Assembly: GCA_003567095.1 (NCBI GenBank)
Contig: PXAQ01000055.1
Coordinates: 1-9,198 of the forward strand
Length of the DNA stretch: 9,198 nt
Origin: Phycisphaerae bacterium
GTDB lineage: Bacteria; Planctomycetota; Phycisphaerae; Sedimentisphaerales; Anaerohalosphaeraceae
Reading direction: 5' to 3'
The notes below the pieces were generated by a model that saw only the letters and a list, made by a program, of their open reading frames with translations, did not search any database and was not told the origin of the DNA. Below, one piece after another: positions 8,510-9,198 of the stretch. The translations under genes and the position numbers were made by a program. The stretch's first letter is position 1, and each line of letters begins with the position of its first letter.

Positions 8510-8709
8510 AAGCCGACCTTGTTGATCGCATTGGCGATACGAATATCAACCTCGATTCCTTCGAGCATATTATCAGAATTGATAACCCCTAATGAGACGG
8601 CTTGCCGATGAAGGGCCTCGAAGATGGCCAGTGACTCCAGGTAGGACACATTTTCCGTTCTCGTCAGTTCGCGGTTCAGCGCTTCGAGTTTTTTAGGATT
8701 CTGTATCAT
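8494..8709 (-). CDS. Small hypothetical protein (71 aa), probably helical
   Basis: I do not recognise this 71-aa product. It begins MIQNPKKLEALNREL and contains a helix-friendly stretch (SYLESLAIFEALHRQAVSLG, 22-41), a short turn with NSDN, then LEGIEVDIRIANAINKVG (49-66). It is soluble in character, with mixed charge. AGGG (8719-8722) sits nine bases before the ATG, a good ribosome binding site, which supports real expression. It follows argC by 40 bp on the same strand and overlaps the 48-aa ORF, so it looks like part of the argC-to-argJ transcript. The size and two-gene overlap recall toxin-antitoxin or small accessory pairs, but no toxin or DNA-binding motif is visible, so that remains speculation. 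Confidence 0.72.
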   Translation of the reverse strand: MIQNPKKLEALNRELTRTENVSYLESLAIFEALHRQAVSLGVINSDNMLEGIEVDIRIANAINKVGLCTKR

Positions 8710-8749
8710 TGCTTCTATCCCTGGAGATTCGTGAAATCCGTGGTTACTG

Positions 8750-9198
8750 TTACTCCAACCCCATGATTTCCGGCAGGCTGAACAGCAGGTTCATATTCTG
8801 GATCGCCTGGCCGGAGGCGCCTTTTATGAGGTTGTCGATTGTCGAAAAGACCACGATTTTGCCTTTGACAACGGTCGCAAAGAGATGGCAGTAGTTGCTC
8901 CTGGCGACGTCCTTGACCACCGGTGGTTTGGATAGCACCTGTACAAACCGCTCGTCTTTATAAAAGTCCCGGAAAAGCTCCTGAACCTCTTCGCTACTGA
9001 TGTCGTCGGCCGGATCGGCATAGACGCTGGACAGGATGCCGCGGTCAAACGCCCCGACGTGCGGCTGAAACAGCACCTCCACCGATTCGCCGGCGACCGT
9101 CGAGGCAACCTGCTCCATTTCGGGCATATGCCGATGCGCTCCGACGCCGTAGGCAAAGAGGTTTTCATTCATAGACGGAAAATGAAAAACCGCCGACG
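8750..9198 (-). CDS. argC: N-acetyl-gamma-glutamyl-phosphate reductase, C-terminal part (5' end outside window)
   Basis: ArgC reduces N-acetyl-gamma-glutamyl phosphate to the semialdehyde with NADPH, the third step of arginine synthesis. About 148 C-terminal residues are visible; the frame stays open through the window edge. An ATG at 9170-9172 falls mid-protein: the codons before it (HFPS) match the HFxxxNENL region of the family, so it is not the start. Recognisable elements in order: NENLFAY, GAHRHMPEMEQ with the conserved HRH histidine, PHVGAFDRGILSSVYA (usual form PHLxPMxRGILxTIYA), the PPVVKDVARSNYC segment, and the signature IDNLIKGASGQAIQNMNLLF near the C-terminus. The NADP-binding N-terminus and catalytic Cys lie outside. 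It is the first visible gene of the leftward cluster that ends with argJ. Confidence 0.95.
   Translation of the reverse strand, partial: SAVFHFPSMNENLFAYGVGAHRHMPEMEQVASTVAGESVEVLFQPHVGAFDRGILSSVYADPADDISSEEVQELFRDFYKDERFVQVLSKPPVVKDVARSNYCHLFATVVKGKIVVFSTIDNLIKGASGQAIQNMNLLFSLPEIMGLE

Overview
The window looks like ordinary chromosomal DNA from a moderately GC-rich bacterium. The best guess, and only an inference, is a member of the Planctomycetota such as the Phycisphaerae. The reasons are the stand-alone Hanks-type Ser/Thr kinase paired with a eukaryote-like PPP phosphatase, the DGHxSTNDT version of the ArgJ motif, and genes packed in short mixed-strand operons. No insertion sequence, integrase, CRISPR array or rRNA was seen.

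Layout from left to right. Positions 211-283 hold a tRNA-Asn on the minus strand. An AT-rich gene-free stretch (284-618) follows and appears to hold the tRNA promoter and the promoter of the next operon. A plus-strand pair comes next: a soluble Ser/Thr protein kinase (619-1500), then an overlapping PPP/calcineurin-like phosphoesterase (about 1460-2308). A short convergent spacer (2309-2530) carries a hairpin that probably terminates the following minus-strand operon. That operon is uvrB followed by nadC (5532 down to 2531), joined by an ATGA stop/start overlap. Divergent from uvrB is greA (5757-6239, plus), with a near-consensus promoter.

The right third is a minus-strand cluster read from the right edge: the C-terminal half of argC (continuing past 9198), a 71-aa small protein, an overlapping 48-aa small protein, a nitrilase-family amidohydrolase, and argJ. 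ArgC and ArgJ belong to the acetylated arginine pathway; the three genes between them have no assigned role in it.

The housekeeping genes (uvrB, nadC, greA, argJ, argC) are canonical. The parts most worth a second look are the overlapping kinase/phosphatase pair, in which the phosphatase has a rewritten metal-bridging motif; the two small overlapping ORFs in AT-richer DNA inside the arg cluster; and the homopolymer-rich start of nadC. I saw no clear evidence of a wholly new multi-gene system.
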